Origin: Nannobrachium achirus
Lineage: Eukaryota > Chordata > Actinopteri > Myctophiformes > Myctophidae
Assembly (NCBI GenBank): GCA_963921795.1
Contig: OY997641.1
Coordinates: 53,936,950-54,000,949, forward strand
Direction: 5' to 3'
DNA: 64,000 bases
A program made the position numbers and the translations under genes. Positions 44,446 to 55,254 of this stretch are shown one piece after another (the first letter of the stretch is position 1; each line of letters opens with the position of its first letter). A model generated the notes under the pieces. It was given only the letters and a program-made list of their open reading frames with translations, did no database searches and was not told where the DNA came from.

Positions 44446-45150
44446 ATACATACATACATACATACATACGTATACATACATACATACATACATACATACT
44501 GTACATACTTAGATACATATAGTGTTGTGTGGTTTTTTTATGACAGTACAGGTATGTTTGTTTTGTTTTTGTTATCCATTTGCACTGTTGAACTGCACTT
44601 TTACTTTTAATAATAATGAGCAATAATAGGGCACAGCTGTGGGTGTGGTTTACTGGTGCCACTAAAACATTGTCCATTGTCCACATTTTGTCCACAGTTT
44701 GTCCACAATTTTCTTTTCACAGAATAAAAGGCTTTATGCATTGCCATGATTCACCAGAATCCTGGATTGCTTCATTCTAGGTTCAACATATTTTTGCAAA
44801 TCTCAATGGGAATAATTCATGGCAGATTTTTTTGGTTGCACCAGTAAACCACGTCTGCTGCTATGCCCTGAGTGTATTAAATGCAAATTGTATATAATCA
44901 GTGAGGATTCACAGAGAGGAGAGTTCCATGTATATCGTCATAGTCGGGTGGAAACCTTGTATGTCCAAACCCGTTTGTTTTGTATTTATCATTTTAATAA
45001 TGATTTAAAATAGTGAAAATAGCCAATCTACAAGCACACAACGCCTCGCAACGCGATACGAGGTTTCTGCCGGACAGTGGAGGACTGCATACTCATACGG
45101 TTGTGTATTTGTTTTATGACTGTACAGGACTGTACAGCGCCACCATACCA
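44446..45150. repeat. Local duplication, copy 2 (right part)
   Basis: It opens with an ATAC microsatellite (44446-44499) and then matches 41160-41630. A half-hairpin of the dispersed family sits at 45015-45055, in a part that differs from copy 1. Confidence 0.75.
45015..45055 (+). repeat. Half-copy of the dispersed hairpin family
   Basis: GAAAATAGCCAATCTACAAG followed by CACACAACGC matches the left arm. The right arm is degenerate. Confidence 0.5.
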
Positions 45151-45375
45151 CTGCCAGACTGTGCTCCGAGTCTCTTCTTCCCAACAACACCAGAAGACAA
45201 CGCAGAGGTTATCAGGGGTTAACGGGTGTGCCAGTTAAGACAGTTGGTATGACTGATAGAGATATACAGTAAGCACGCCTGTTTCATAAGCTCTGTTCTG
45301 TCCTGTGTTGATCTGGGAGACTTTATCCAGGCAGCAGAGCAGAGGACAGCAGCTCACTGACCTCAAGACCAGAAC

Positions 45376-45580
45376 ATGTCAGCAAGCAAAGCCAGATCAA
45401 ACCAGGTCAAACCGGGCCTCAAATGTCGACTATCGAAGTGGACCGAAGGAGATGAACTATTTGGGGTTTTAAAAAGAGAGATGTCGTCCAACATCTTTTC
45501 AGCTGCTGCGTCAGAGGAGGAACAGCCACAGATCTACCAGCGAGCCATGCTGAAGCAGCCTGTGATTAAGTTACACAGAA
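45376..45580 (+). CDS. Candidate first coding exon, unknown protein
   Basis: The ATG in context AGAACATGT opens MSASKARSNQVKPGLKCRLS, then KWTEGDELFGVLKREMSSNI, and continues to KLHRIG, where a GTGTGT donor stands (45581). Composition is protein-like, with a basic N-terminus and a predicted helical middle. The upstream 130 bases look like a 5' leader, and no TATA box is evident. No second exon was found before the mosaic repeat at 45.9 kb. I do not recognise the family. It may be a cellular first exon or an isolated duplicate. Confidence 0.4.
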
Positions 45581-45599
45581 TAGGTGTGTCTATGTTTTT

Positions 45600-45717
45600 A
45601 TGGCTTTCTTTCATTGGTGGTTCCCAAACCTTTTAGTCTGTGACCCAAAAGAGAAATTAGATGTTTGCCCGGGAACCAAACAGATTTCAATAGGCTACTT
45701 CTTAAACATTTGTTATA

Positions 45718-45748
<31 letters not shown>

Positions 45749-45944
45749 TTTTACATTTTTGGGAATGTTTTTTGAAAATGTTTATTATTAAATAATTATT
45801 TGTCGAACTAAAAATATAGGGACCAATAAAAATGTGTCCGTGTTTCCGTTAGCCACGAATGGGTTGCGATCCATTGTGGAGGACCGTGGAGAGCATAGGT
45901 CCGATTCTCAGTGGTTTTGTCAACTATAAAGGTTAAAATATAGC
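45600..45944. other. Repeat remnants, (TA)n and poly-T
   Basis: GGTGGTTCCCAAACCTTTTA at 45614 resembles a hAT MITE end. (TA)n followed by T(12) lies at about 45714-45752. No gene is seen. Confidence 0.4.
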
Positions 45945-46950
45945 TGCAAGCAGCGATAAAGTGGCCAAGGCATAAAAAGCAGGAAAGCAAAAAGGCATCA
46001 AGGGAAAGCAAAGAAGACATCAAAGAAAAACTAGAAGCAGTGTTCTTCCGAACAGGACTCTGGCAGGTCAGGTAGGTTTTTCTTTGGCCTATAGTGGTGA
46101 CTCCAAATAGGCCAAAGTGAAAAGGGTGCCACGCGTTCTTGGGCCTTTCACGGCAATCGTACGCTGCATGCGGGATTTGAGGCATTTTGTTCCAAAAATG
46201 TGTTTTGCTAAAGTTGACCCGCTGGTGGCGCTATAACAGGCCAATGTGAGAAGGGTGGCATCTGTTCCTTGGCCTAGTGGGAATGTGTGTGCAAAATCTC
46301 ACAGCAGGCTACGTTCATGATTTGAGACATTTTTTTCAAAAAGGAGCAATCCTGCAAACCTTGGAATTCAATGTTAGCCAATTAGATAGAATATGATATC
46401 GGACAAATCCGTCATGATTACATCACTGTAGAGATACTGTGTACTGATTTGTGTGATTCTCTGATAAAATCTGAAGGAGTAATATGGAAGAATGTGTTTT
46501 CGGCCTTCTGGTGGCGCTATAAATGGCAGATGTGAAAAATGCAGGGCACAGGTTTTTCCTTGGCCTCTGGGAAGTGTGCATACAAAGTTTTACACTAATC
46601 GGGGGAGTTATAGGTAAAAGCACAAATTGACCTTTACACAACATGTATGCAAAATACTATATGCAACAACAGACATAAAACACTGTGATACTATTCACCC
46701 AGACAGTTTGATACTGTACATAGTAAGCCTTGCCGAGCCATGAAGACCATATGACTCGGCCGAGCCATGAGTCTCATAGGGCAGGAGCCTATCTCCTGTT
46801 TATGTAGCGTGAGGCAGCTTGATGTACAAGTACACCCCCTGGACATGACACTAGTATCTCGCAGGGACTTACCCCCAAACCAACCCTTGATGCTGAGTGC
46901 CAAGCAGGAGGCACTGGGTCCCATTTTTTAGAGTCTTTGGTATGACCTGA

Positions 46951-47016
46951 CCCGGGTTTGAACCCGGATCTCCCAGTCTCAGGTCAGACACTCAAACCAC
47001 TAGGCCACTGAGCTGG
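46951..47016 (-). repeat. tRNA-like module 1 with A and B boxes
   Basis: The minus strand has TGGCCTAGTGG (perfect A box) and GGTTCAAACCC (B box) about 30 bases apart, with a CCGGGTT...AACCCGG T-arm. The acceptor stem and CCA are not tRNA-like, so this is a tRNA-derived (SINE-type) module and not a tRNA gene. Confidence 0.65.
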
Positions 47017-47248
47017 TACATGATATCATTGCAATCCTTGGACATCACAACATAGGTGTAGACATCACAGTTTGTATTATAATGCTTGGTTCAGGAGTTA
47101 TGATGCAAACTACATTATTTAGTAATGGCGGATATTAAAATACACATCAAGGGGGGACATTTTTTGGGAAGGCTCCATATCAGACATTGTTCAAGGATCC
47201 AAACTGTAAAGTCTACCAAATGTCATGATTTTAAGCTTATATTAACCC

Positions 47249-47319
47249 CAAGCAGGATTCGATCCAACATCCTTCTGCATGAAAGGCACATGCCCTGACC
47301 ACTACACTAGACAGCCACA
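47249..47319 (-). repeat. tRNA-like module 2 with A and B boxes
   Basis: The minus strand has TGTCTAGTGTAGTGG and GGATCGAATCC. The sequence between resembles tRNA-Glu (CTTTCAT at the anticodon loop). It sits 230 bases from module 1, in the same orientation. Confidence 0.55.
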
Positions 47320-48782
47320 GGATCTGTTAACCATGTTTGTTAAAAAAAAGGGAAAAAAAAGTTCTGTGTAGGCTGAGTGCCTTGATTTTATTGATTTTTT
47401 TTTCTTCATATTTTGGAGGCTTGGGGTGAAATCGATCTGAGTAAATGTAATCTGAGTATTTCTGAAATTTTCGAGTGATCATATTTTCTTGTGCACGTGA
47501 CCCCATATTGGAGGCTCGGTCTAGCCGCCTGTGCCCTATAGACATATGCACTCTGCTTAAAGGTCCATGAAACACAAAATCACTTTTTCTATAAATATAT
47601 ATTATATCAATGAGTCACTTGTGATGGGGGGCAATGATATATTGACATTTTGTTCAAAAAGGAGCAATCCTGCAAACCTTGGGGGTTAACGGGTGTGCCA
47701 GTTATTAATTAGCCAATTAGATAGAATATGATATCGGACAAATCCGTCATGATTACATCACTGTAGAGATACTGTGTACCCATTTGTGTGATTATCGGAT
47801 AAAATCTGAAGGAGTAATATCGAAGAATGTGTTTTCGGCCTTCTGGTGGCGCTATAAATGACAGAGACTCTGCCGATTTTACACTAATCGGCATAGTTAT
47901 TGGTAAAAGCACAAATTGACCTCTACACAACATGTATGCAAAAGACTATTATGCAACAGACATAAAATAGTTCCAAAGAACTCCTCAAGGTTTTAACTCA
48001 ATATCTTCTTCTTTCCAACTTTTTCATTAGTTGTCTTTGTTGAAGAGTTGGTCATCAGGTTGTAAACCTTCAAAACAGAGGGTTAACAACCTAGCCATTT
48101 TCAGGCATGTCTTTTAAATCACAATGTTTTCAAATAATTCAAGTAGTAAACGTCTTCAAATAAAGTTTTTAAACATTAAGTATTGTGAAGTCTGAACCCA
48201 AACCAGCACACGGAAACAGTTCTCAAGGTGAAAACGCAATAAGCGTTGTTTTATTCAATGGGGCGTTCTTCCCAAAACCGGGGCTTTTAACTCAAAATAT
48301 GCTTCTTTCCAGAACTTAACAAACAGGGGTTACATTCGAAACACATGTTTCACAGTATGCCGTTGCTTCCATTAACACATGCCATTTCTCTTCCAAGATT
48401 CAGATGCAGCTCCTAATTTGCCTACAATGGGAACAGATAGAACCACCATTAGCAATGTGGCAAAATACAGAGCAAATGTGCGACAGAGGAGAACATAGTG
48501 GAGTTTTGCCTACTGCTCGATGGAAGAGTCCCTTCGAGAGCCAGCTACACAGTGAAGCAGAGCTCGGTGGTTAAGAGCAAAAACATTTGGATTGCCTGAC
48601 TCGGAGAAGCTGTGTTGTGGCCAGGTGCTGACAAATCAAACTGATTGCAACAAGCAGCCATCTTAGCTACTGCATTCTGGGAAATGTAGTTTTTCTGAAA
48701 ACCAAACAAAGCCATCAGTTGGATTCAGTTCACATGCAAAAAACAGGGCCTGGATAAAAAAAAAAAAAAAAAAAATCAACTA

Positions 48783-48840
48783 ATCAGCCGATCTACAAGG
48801 TTAAAACAAAATAAAGTCAACAGATCTGCTGATTTGGAGG
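48783..48840. repeat. Dispersed hairpin, diverged copy
   Basis: ATCAGCCGATCTACAAGGTT faces CAGATCTGCTGATTTGGAGG around a short AT-rich loop. Confidence 0.55.
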
Positions 48841-48843
48841 TTG

Positions 48844-49095
48844 TGATTTGCCATCCAATTTGCGTGATTTTAGGCCAAAATCTGTAGGAGCAGTGTTGAA
48901 AAATGTTTTGCAAGAATCGGCATCATGGTGGCGCTGGAGGGCCATATGAGAAATCAGGCAGCCAAGGAGTGTGTGCAAAGTTTGGCATGGATAGGGGCAA
49001 TGGTAGCGGAGATATGAATAGGGCAAAAGTATGATGTCACACGGACAGAGTGACAGCCGGTGGAGGTTTCGATAGTAACTGCGACCTAACAGTCG
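48844..49095 (+). repeat. Module shared with 54640-54915 and 61738-61880
   Basis: GTGATTTTAGGCCAAAATCT, then GTAGGAGCAGTGTTGAAAAA, and a later TGGTGGCGCTGG and CGGTGGAGGTTTCGATAGTA recur in inverted form at 54640-54915 and in part at 61738-61880. Confidence 0.75.
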
Positions 49096-49490
49096 CAATA
49101 ATACTCACATCTCTTTAGTTAAATGCTTACATTAAAGAAAGAGATGAGGCCACACCCCAAACAATAGTGGACACAGGCAATCATCCACAACTAAACACTC
49201 CTGACAATATAAAACACATTCTCACTGTAAACCATAGAACCAAAATAACACAGTAAAACGGTAAAAGAGACCATACAAAACACAAGCAAACAGTCTTACC
49301 GGTTAACAGAGCAGCACACAGCCTCCTCAACACAGCAGTGTTTTGCTCAAACTGTTCAGATGGATTCAATCGGCCGACGCCCAACAAGCAACCATCTTAG
49401 CTGCTGCATTCTGGGAAATGTAGTTTTTCTGAAAACCAAACAATTAGATTCAGTTCACAGGCAAAAAAACTAAAACAAAAAAAATCAACT

Positions 49491-49554
49491 AATCAGCCGA
49501 TCTACAAGCTTAAAACAAAATAAAGTCGACAAATCTGCTGATCTACAAGCTTGC
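49491..49554. repeat. Dispersed hairpin, diverged copy
   Basis: AATCAGCCGATCTACAAGCT faces AATCTGCTGATCTACAAGCT. The arms carry extra copies of the core, and a further half-core lies at 49588-49605. Confidence 0.55.
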
Positions 49555-50410
49555 CATTGAACTCAAAACACATCAATAATCAACTTAGCAGCTTATCTAC
49601 AAGCAATAATTACATTCCCGAAATGAATCTTTTTACATTCCAATCCCAAAACCAGAAACAAACATTTCTGAGCCACATGTTCACTTACCAATTTATCTTC
49701 CAGCCAGCCTAGGTGGGGGAGGGAGAGAAAAATGAGGTGAGCTTCAGAATAATTACAGTTGAGCCACAAGGTAGAGAATAGGTGTTCAATCCGCCCGTTC
49801 CACACAGTTCAGAATAATGAACCCACTTACACTGCCTTTCTTTGGCTCCAAAGAAGCAAACTGGGAGCTGGTACTGATTGTCAGCTGATTGTCAGGTGGG
49901 CTTCAGGTGAGAGGCTGAGCTTCCCCTGCATGGTTTGAAACAATAAATGAATAAATGAATGCACTCAAACATCATTACTTTATAAAGAAACTGAAAGTCA
50001 TTACTTCAAAATCAAATCAAATAATTCAAAACAAACTCAATACATTCACTTAAGTGAATAATCAAAACTCAAGCAGTGGATCTGCATTTGTTTGCACTGC
50101 TAGCATTTTAGCACAATGAGGAAATCCCATGCCTTTTTGCTAGATCAAACTAGCCAAACCAACCATTCAAGCCATTGACAATAAACCATCGCAACTCACC
50201 ACTGAGTAGATGGGCACAGAATGTAGAATTTTAGTCAGCAACCAGCAGCATGCAGCTTCCAAACAAACTGAGAGGGGGCGGAGTGGCAACAACTCAACCA
50301 CTATTTATACCCTTGCTTAAGAAGGTTGCCATGTTTGGTTGGGTTGCCATGTTTGGTTGCAATACCAGGGTTTTCACGGCAAAATTTTGTAAAATGTATT
50401 TTAAATGCAT

Positions 50411-50479
50411 GAGGTAAGGCTTGAACTGGGGACTTCTGGAATGATAGACAAAGGCCTTACCAGGTGAACTATGCACAGC
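50411..50479 (-). repeat. tRNA-like module 3 with A and B boxes
   Basis: The minus strand has CATAGTTCACCTGG (A box) and CAGTTCAAGCC (B box) 25-30 bases apart. It has the same orientation as modules 1 and 2. Confidence 0.5.
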
Positions 50480-51511
50480 TCTGCACAGTGAGAAAATATT
50501 ACTTTGAATGTTTGTTTTAGAGGCAGAAGAATGATTTGCATAAAACCGCAATATGCATTGAATTATTAAAAAAGCATGTTTCAATTTTTAAAAAATCCGA
50601 TCTGACAGATCTTTAGATATTGGTCCAAAGTTCATGTAAAAAATGTTCCGTGCACGTGACGCGAAAGTTCCGGAATATAAGCGGGTTTAAGTGTTTTACA
50701 AACTGCTCAAAATGGCGGAATATCTAAGGGCGGAGCTTACTTAACAAAGACACGGATGGCTTCCGCTTGAGTCAAGGCACGCGTGTAACCAAGTTGCATG
50801 TCTTTAAACGAAACAAGGCATGACTTATGCCCCTTTAAAGTTTGAGTTTTCAAACGCTTCGTATAGCGCCCCCCTTTGGCCAATTGGAGTAAGATTGCTT
50901 TCAGTGATATTTGGACTAACCCTCTACATATTTGCCAAATGCCATGAACGTGTCACTTTGCATGTATGATTTAGAGGCAGAAGAATAATTTGCATAAAAC
51001 TGCAATATAGAGTGAATTATTAAAAAATAATGTTTCGCTTTAAAAGAAATCCGCCGAGACATATCTAACCGTATTGGTCCAAAGTTCATGTAAAAAAAGT
51101 TTCGCGCACGTTACGCGAAAATCCCAGAAGGAGATAGATTTTGACTGTTTTTCATATAATTCAAAATTGTGGGAGAAGTAAAGGTCAGAGGTCAAAAGTC
51201 AGAGCGCAAAAGTTGTTCGGCATGAGGAGACGCATAAGTGTATACAGGTTTCATGGCTGGATCTGAAACAGAGCATGAGCTTTACCTGTTCAAAGTCGGC
51301 ATTTTTCAAAGGCTTCCTACAGCGCCACCCTTTGGCCGATTGTTGCGAGCTTCGCGTTTTAGCCGTTTGGCATAGTCCTCTGCCATACTGCCGAGTTTCG
51401 TAAAAAGCGACTGCACGGTCTAGCCGCTAGAGAAAAAGTGGCGGAAGAATAATAGTGCTGAAGTCCAATATCAATAAGTGGCCATTTGCCACTTCGTGGC
51501 CTTGGCCACTA

Positions 51512-52356
51512 ATAAGGACACTCGCCGGCTGTGGCAGGGGTTCCGCACAGTAACGGGTTATAAGCCTGCTCCACAGCCAGTCCCCACAGACTATAGGTTT
51601 GAGGCCACAAATGACAGAGAGGCGCAGAGATATACATCCTCATCCACAGACCAGGTACCCCAGATATCCACTACTGAGGTTAAGAGGACCATTTCCAGCA
51701 TTAACCCTCGAAGTCTTTCAGCACCCGGCCTGGTAGATTGTCAGGTCCTGTCAGGTCCAGGCTACTGGACCTGACAATCAGGCCGGGTGCTGAAAGACTG
51801 TGCAGAGCAACTAAAAGATGTTTTCACAGACATTTTCAACATCTCTCTCAGACAAGCCAGAGTACCTTCCTGTTGGAAGAGCGCCACCATCATACCTGTG
51901 CCCAAAAACCCAGCCCAACCTGCATGAACGACTACCGCCCTGTGGCCCTTACCGCAGTCATTATGAAATGTTTCAAGAGGTTTGTCATGGAACGTATAAA
52001 GGCAGGCCTAACCGGTCTACAGAGGATGCTATTTCCACCATGCTCCACTTTAATCTGTCACATCTGGAAAACCATCATACCACAGCAGCTGGTAGAGAAG
52101 CTAAAGGCATTTAATGTGGATACTGGCACCTGTAATTGGATCCTGGACTTCCTGACACAGAGGAGTCAGACAGTCAAGGTCGGCAACAACATCTCGAAAC
52201 CTGTTAGAGTGAATACAGGATCTCCTCAGGGCTACATTCTGAGCCCCTTGCTGTTACTCACACATGACTGCACGGCCAGGTTCATAAGCAACCAAATAAT
52301 AAAGCTTGCTGATGACTGTGTTGGCCTCATCACTGATGAGGATGAAGCTGCTTATT
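51512..52356 (+). pseudogene. Non-LTR retrotransposon RT fragment (jockey/L2-like)
   Basis: Frames on the plus strand give KDTRRLWQGFRTVTGYKP, NDYRPVALTAVIMKCFKRFV, CNWILDFLTQRSQTVKVGNN and VNTGSPQGYILSPLL, then IIKLADDCVGLITDEDEAAY. These are RT blocks of a common fish LINE. The palm motif reads LADD instead of FADD. There are several frameshifts, an inverted snap-back at 51712-51799 and a deletion around 52050. Both ends are truncated, the left one exactly at the mosaic repeat's end. Confidence 0.8.
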
Positions 52357-52899
52357 AATAAGGGAAACATAATAAGATCTGCGAACTAAATCGTTACCAA
52401 GAGCGCCGCCGCTACTATGACGCACATGACGCGCTGTGAGTCAGGCATCACGTTGCCAAAAGGCACCAGAAAATGAGAGAAAAAAGAAAAAAAGAAGAGC
52501 CAAGCCGATCCATTTGATCTGGGGGCACAGTCGCGACGCACTCTGAGTCTGCACTCATTCACAGACAGGCAGACACTCACCCAGTGGAGATCCAAAGGTC
52601 ATAGACTGATCTGATCTGATACATTGCCAGTAAGAATCAAACATTTTTCCACCTCATGTGAATTAACTTATCCCTGTCCAGAACTATGGAATATCAACTT
52701 GGCAGAGCAGTTAACCCCTCGAATTGCGGCCCTGGTTACCAAGAAATTTCTTCACCAATGTGTTTCTAAAGGTGTGCAATAAGTACTAATAGGTTGAAAT
52801 TCAACTCCCGGGGGAAACCTCATAGAAAACTGATGAAGGTTTGTGTCCCATTACCTTTCTATAAAAAAGAAAAAAAAAAGAAAAAAAAACACACAGAAC
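52357..52899. other. Non-genic stretch
   Basis: No gene is seen. There is an A/AG-rich run at 52865-52889. Confidence 0.45.
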
Positions 52900-53125
52900 A
52901 TATGCTTTAAGTAGCATGTGAGGGGTCAAACTAGGGGTTTTTCATGATGCTCAATCCATTGCAAGCATTTGTTTTGCACGAAAACCAATCTGTGGGCTAC
53001 AAATTTGGCCCCCACAAAACGGTGAAAAGTGATGACTCATCACTATAAACCATCGTTTTGTGGGGCCGTTTTTAGCCCAAGGAATGTTTTTTCGTGCAAA
53101 ACAAATGCTTGCAATTTTGTTGCAA
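52900..53125. mobile_element. Partial relative of the 41670 foldback element
   Basis: It shares CTTTAAGTAGCATGTGAGGG, GAAAAGTGATGACTCATCAC and GCCCAAGGAATGTTTTTT with the centre of the 41670-42281 element, and is itself inverted-repeat. The outer arms are missing. Confidence 0.75.
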
Positions 53126-53149
53126 TAATGTTGGCAGGCCAGTAAAAAA

Positions 53150-53300
53150 GCTTTATTCAAAAACCTAAAAAATGCTATCTAGCTTTCATGTATGGTCATT
53201 GGGGGGTAGGCGAGTGCTACGGTAAGTGCAATGGGATTAGGTGGAGTCTGAAGAGGTGAGTCTTCAGGCCACTGGCAGGATTTAGGGAGTGAGTCTGTTG
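53150..53300 (-). mobile_element. L2 LINE 3' fragment
   Basis: The minus strand encodes GLKTHLFRLHLIPLHLP and continues with CCATACATGAAAGCTAG, as in the L2 copy at 8384-8828. No full tail is present. Confidence 0.65.
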
Positions 53301-54639
53301 TTTGCCAGACCCAGGGGGTCGGCCTACATAAGGCTTTGTCGGTCGGTCTGTCGGTCGGTCTGTCGGTCCCTCTTTTCCTCAGTGTGCCTGTCCCTTTTTT
53401 CCTCAGTGTGCCTGCTCATCTGCCCCTCCCTTCCCTTGCTGGGCTGATTGCCTTGAGTGCCGTCACCTGTACAGGACCAGCTGAGTTGAGTTGGCTGACG
53501 AGCTGCTGACACTATAAATTCCTCAGCCCATCTACAAGCTCACAAACATTTCCAGCTGCTCAGCCTATACAATCCTGTGTGTTCATGTGTTAGTTTAGTG
53601 CCATACTAGTGAAAACAGCCGATCTACAAGCTCACTACGCTTTGTTGCTGAGACTATAAAATCCTGTGTGTTCATGTGTTAGTTCAGTGCCATACTAGTT
53701 TTCATTGCGGGTCTGGCAGAACCAGGTGACCTGGTCTAGTTTAAGCTTGACCTGGCTTGCAACCCTGCAAACAATAATCCTCACTCACACTGTAATACTC
53801 ATCATCACCAAGAGATGGCGCCATTGACTCACTGCTACTCACTGCTACTGTCACTGCTACTGTCACAGCTACATAGACTCACTGCTATGCCATTGACTCA
53901 CAGCTACATTAATATGTAATGTGTGTGATAAATGCAATGTGAGTGAAACAACTTGTGTGCAGTGTTGGAAGAGGTACTCAATGTAGAATGAGCCATGGTG
54001 CTAGAAAACTGCAATACATACTGTACGAAAAGGAGGTTCTGCTCACGTGGATCAATGAATGCACTTTATCTTTTAAATTAAAGATGTCTGGCTACTGTTG
54101 TCATTATGAGAATAAGCAATCAGTACAATTACACATGTGGATTATGCTGTCTGCTCTTGCCCAGATGGGAGACATAATTCACCAACCATTTAGTTTGTAG
54201 TTTGTAGGAGACTCTATAGCTAACATATGCTTAAAGGATATTAATGAAACTGCACATACATTAGGAGGAGCCACTGATATCATAAAACAACACTTCTTGC
54301 CCAGGGGAGTGCATTGAAGATGCACCGGCTCGGCTGATGTGTACTTTGGCATCCACTGGTCTTGGCTCTTTCTCAGTGTTTCCTACACATATCATCATCA
54401 CCTTTTAGGGTCGTGGAGGAGTTTTTAATGGGCTGTGTGTAGTTTTTTCCCCTATTTTTCCTAAAGAAATCTAACCTCTTTCAAAATATTCATGGAATTT
54501 TAACCCTCACCCTTTTAAATAGGGCTTATTTCATAATGTATTATTATTTTCTTCTCTTTTTCAGTCCTGTGTAGGCAAATAATTTCTCCTTTGGGTTTGG
54601 AGCTGAAAGAAGTTAGCATCACAGATCTATTTTGTAGTA
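53301..54639. other. Non-genic stretch with local duplication
   Basis: A GTCG/GTCT-rich run lies at 53336-53370, next to two CCTCAGTGTGCCTG repeats. A unit with CAATCCTGTGTGTTCATG and CCATACTAGT is present twice (53570-53612 and 53660-53702). Half-hairpins of the dispersed family are at 53525-53543 and 53611-53640. No gene is seen, and the small open frame at 53943 is not convincing. Confidence 0.5.
53611..53640 (+). repeat. Half-copy of the dispersed hairpin family
   Basis: GAAAACAGCCGATCTACAAG followed by CTCACTACGC is a left-arm copy. A shorter core (ATCTACAAGCTCAC) lies at 53529-53542. Confidence 0.5.
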
Positions 54640-55055
54640 GTGGTCGCAGACTAGTTACTATCAAAACCTCCACCGGCTGTCAGTCAGTCAGTCTGTCTGT
54701 CAGTCAGTCTGTCCGTCACGTCACACTTCTCCCCTACCCATATCTCGGCCACCGTTGCCCCGATCCATGCCAAACTCCTGCACACACACTCCTTGGCTGC
54801 CAAACCACAACCTCATTTCTCACATCGCCCTCTTCTAGCGCCACCATGAGGCCGATTCTTGCAAGACACATTTTTGGACATTGCTCCTACAGATTTTGCC
54901 CCTAAGTCACGCAAAGCAGTACACAGTATCTCTACAGTCAAGTCATCAAAATGTCTGTCCCATCTAGTGCCACCATCTAGGCGATTTTTGGACACCTCTA
55001 AAGTCATGTCATCAACATGGATCTGTCCCATTTCCCATATTCCCTCCTAAGTTTG
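54640..55055 (-). repeat. Mosaic-repeat module, inverted copy
   Basis: The reverse complement matches 48844-49095 and, in its distal part (GGGACAGATCCATGTTGATG), matches 61725-61745. It flanks the Penelope pair on the left. Confidence 0.7.
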
Positions 55056-55059
55056 TGTA

Positions 55060-55239
55060 TGCAACCTGACGGTGGCTTATCTCTCGATTTAGGGAGTCTT
55101 ACTGGTAGTAGTGTACTTTACGAATAGTGCTCCTGTGTTCTGCAATGCGGGTCTTTAAGGCCTGTGTTGTTTTTCCAACATATGCTTTCCCACAGGGACA
55201 CTTGAGCATGTAGTTAACATGAGTAGTTGAACAGGTTAT
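55060..55239 (-). pseudogene. Penelope copy 2: GIY-YIG endonuclease part
   Basis: The minus strand encodes VNYMLKCPCGKAYVGKTTQA, then LKTRIAEHRSTIRK, the start of the GIY-YIG nuclease of Penelope elements with the CPCG motif. After IRK it diverges, so the rest of the nuclease is lost. An L1 element separates it from the upstream part at 57720. Confidence 0.85.
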
Positions 55240-55254
55240 TTGGCCTCTTATTTT

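Larger units (their letters stand above)
45945..51511. mobile_element. Large mosaic repeat (GCTGCAAGCAGC type)
   Basis: The left end reads TAGCTGCAAGCAGCGATAAA, then GTGGCCAAGGC. The right end (51500) carries GGCCTTGGCCACTAATAA, the complement of the same motif. Between them are repeated modules with TGGTGGCGCTATAAATG and AATCTGTAGGAGCAGTGT, internal direct repeats (46330-46530 and 47655-47870; 48600-48840 and 49380-49555), three tRNA-like modules and two hairpins of the dispersed family. No protein is encoded. I know this as an abundant fish repeat type but cannot give its class. Confidence 0.6.

Noticed and set aside
46951..47016. Genuine tRNA gene
   Set aside because: A and B boxes are good but there is no acceptor stem and the surroundings are a repeat. 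Called a tRNA-derived module instead.
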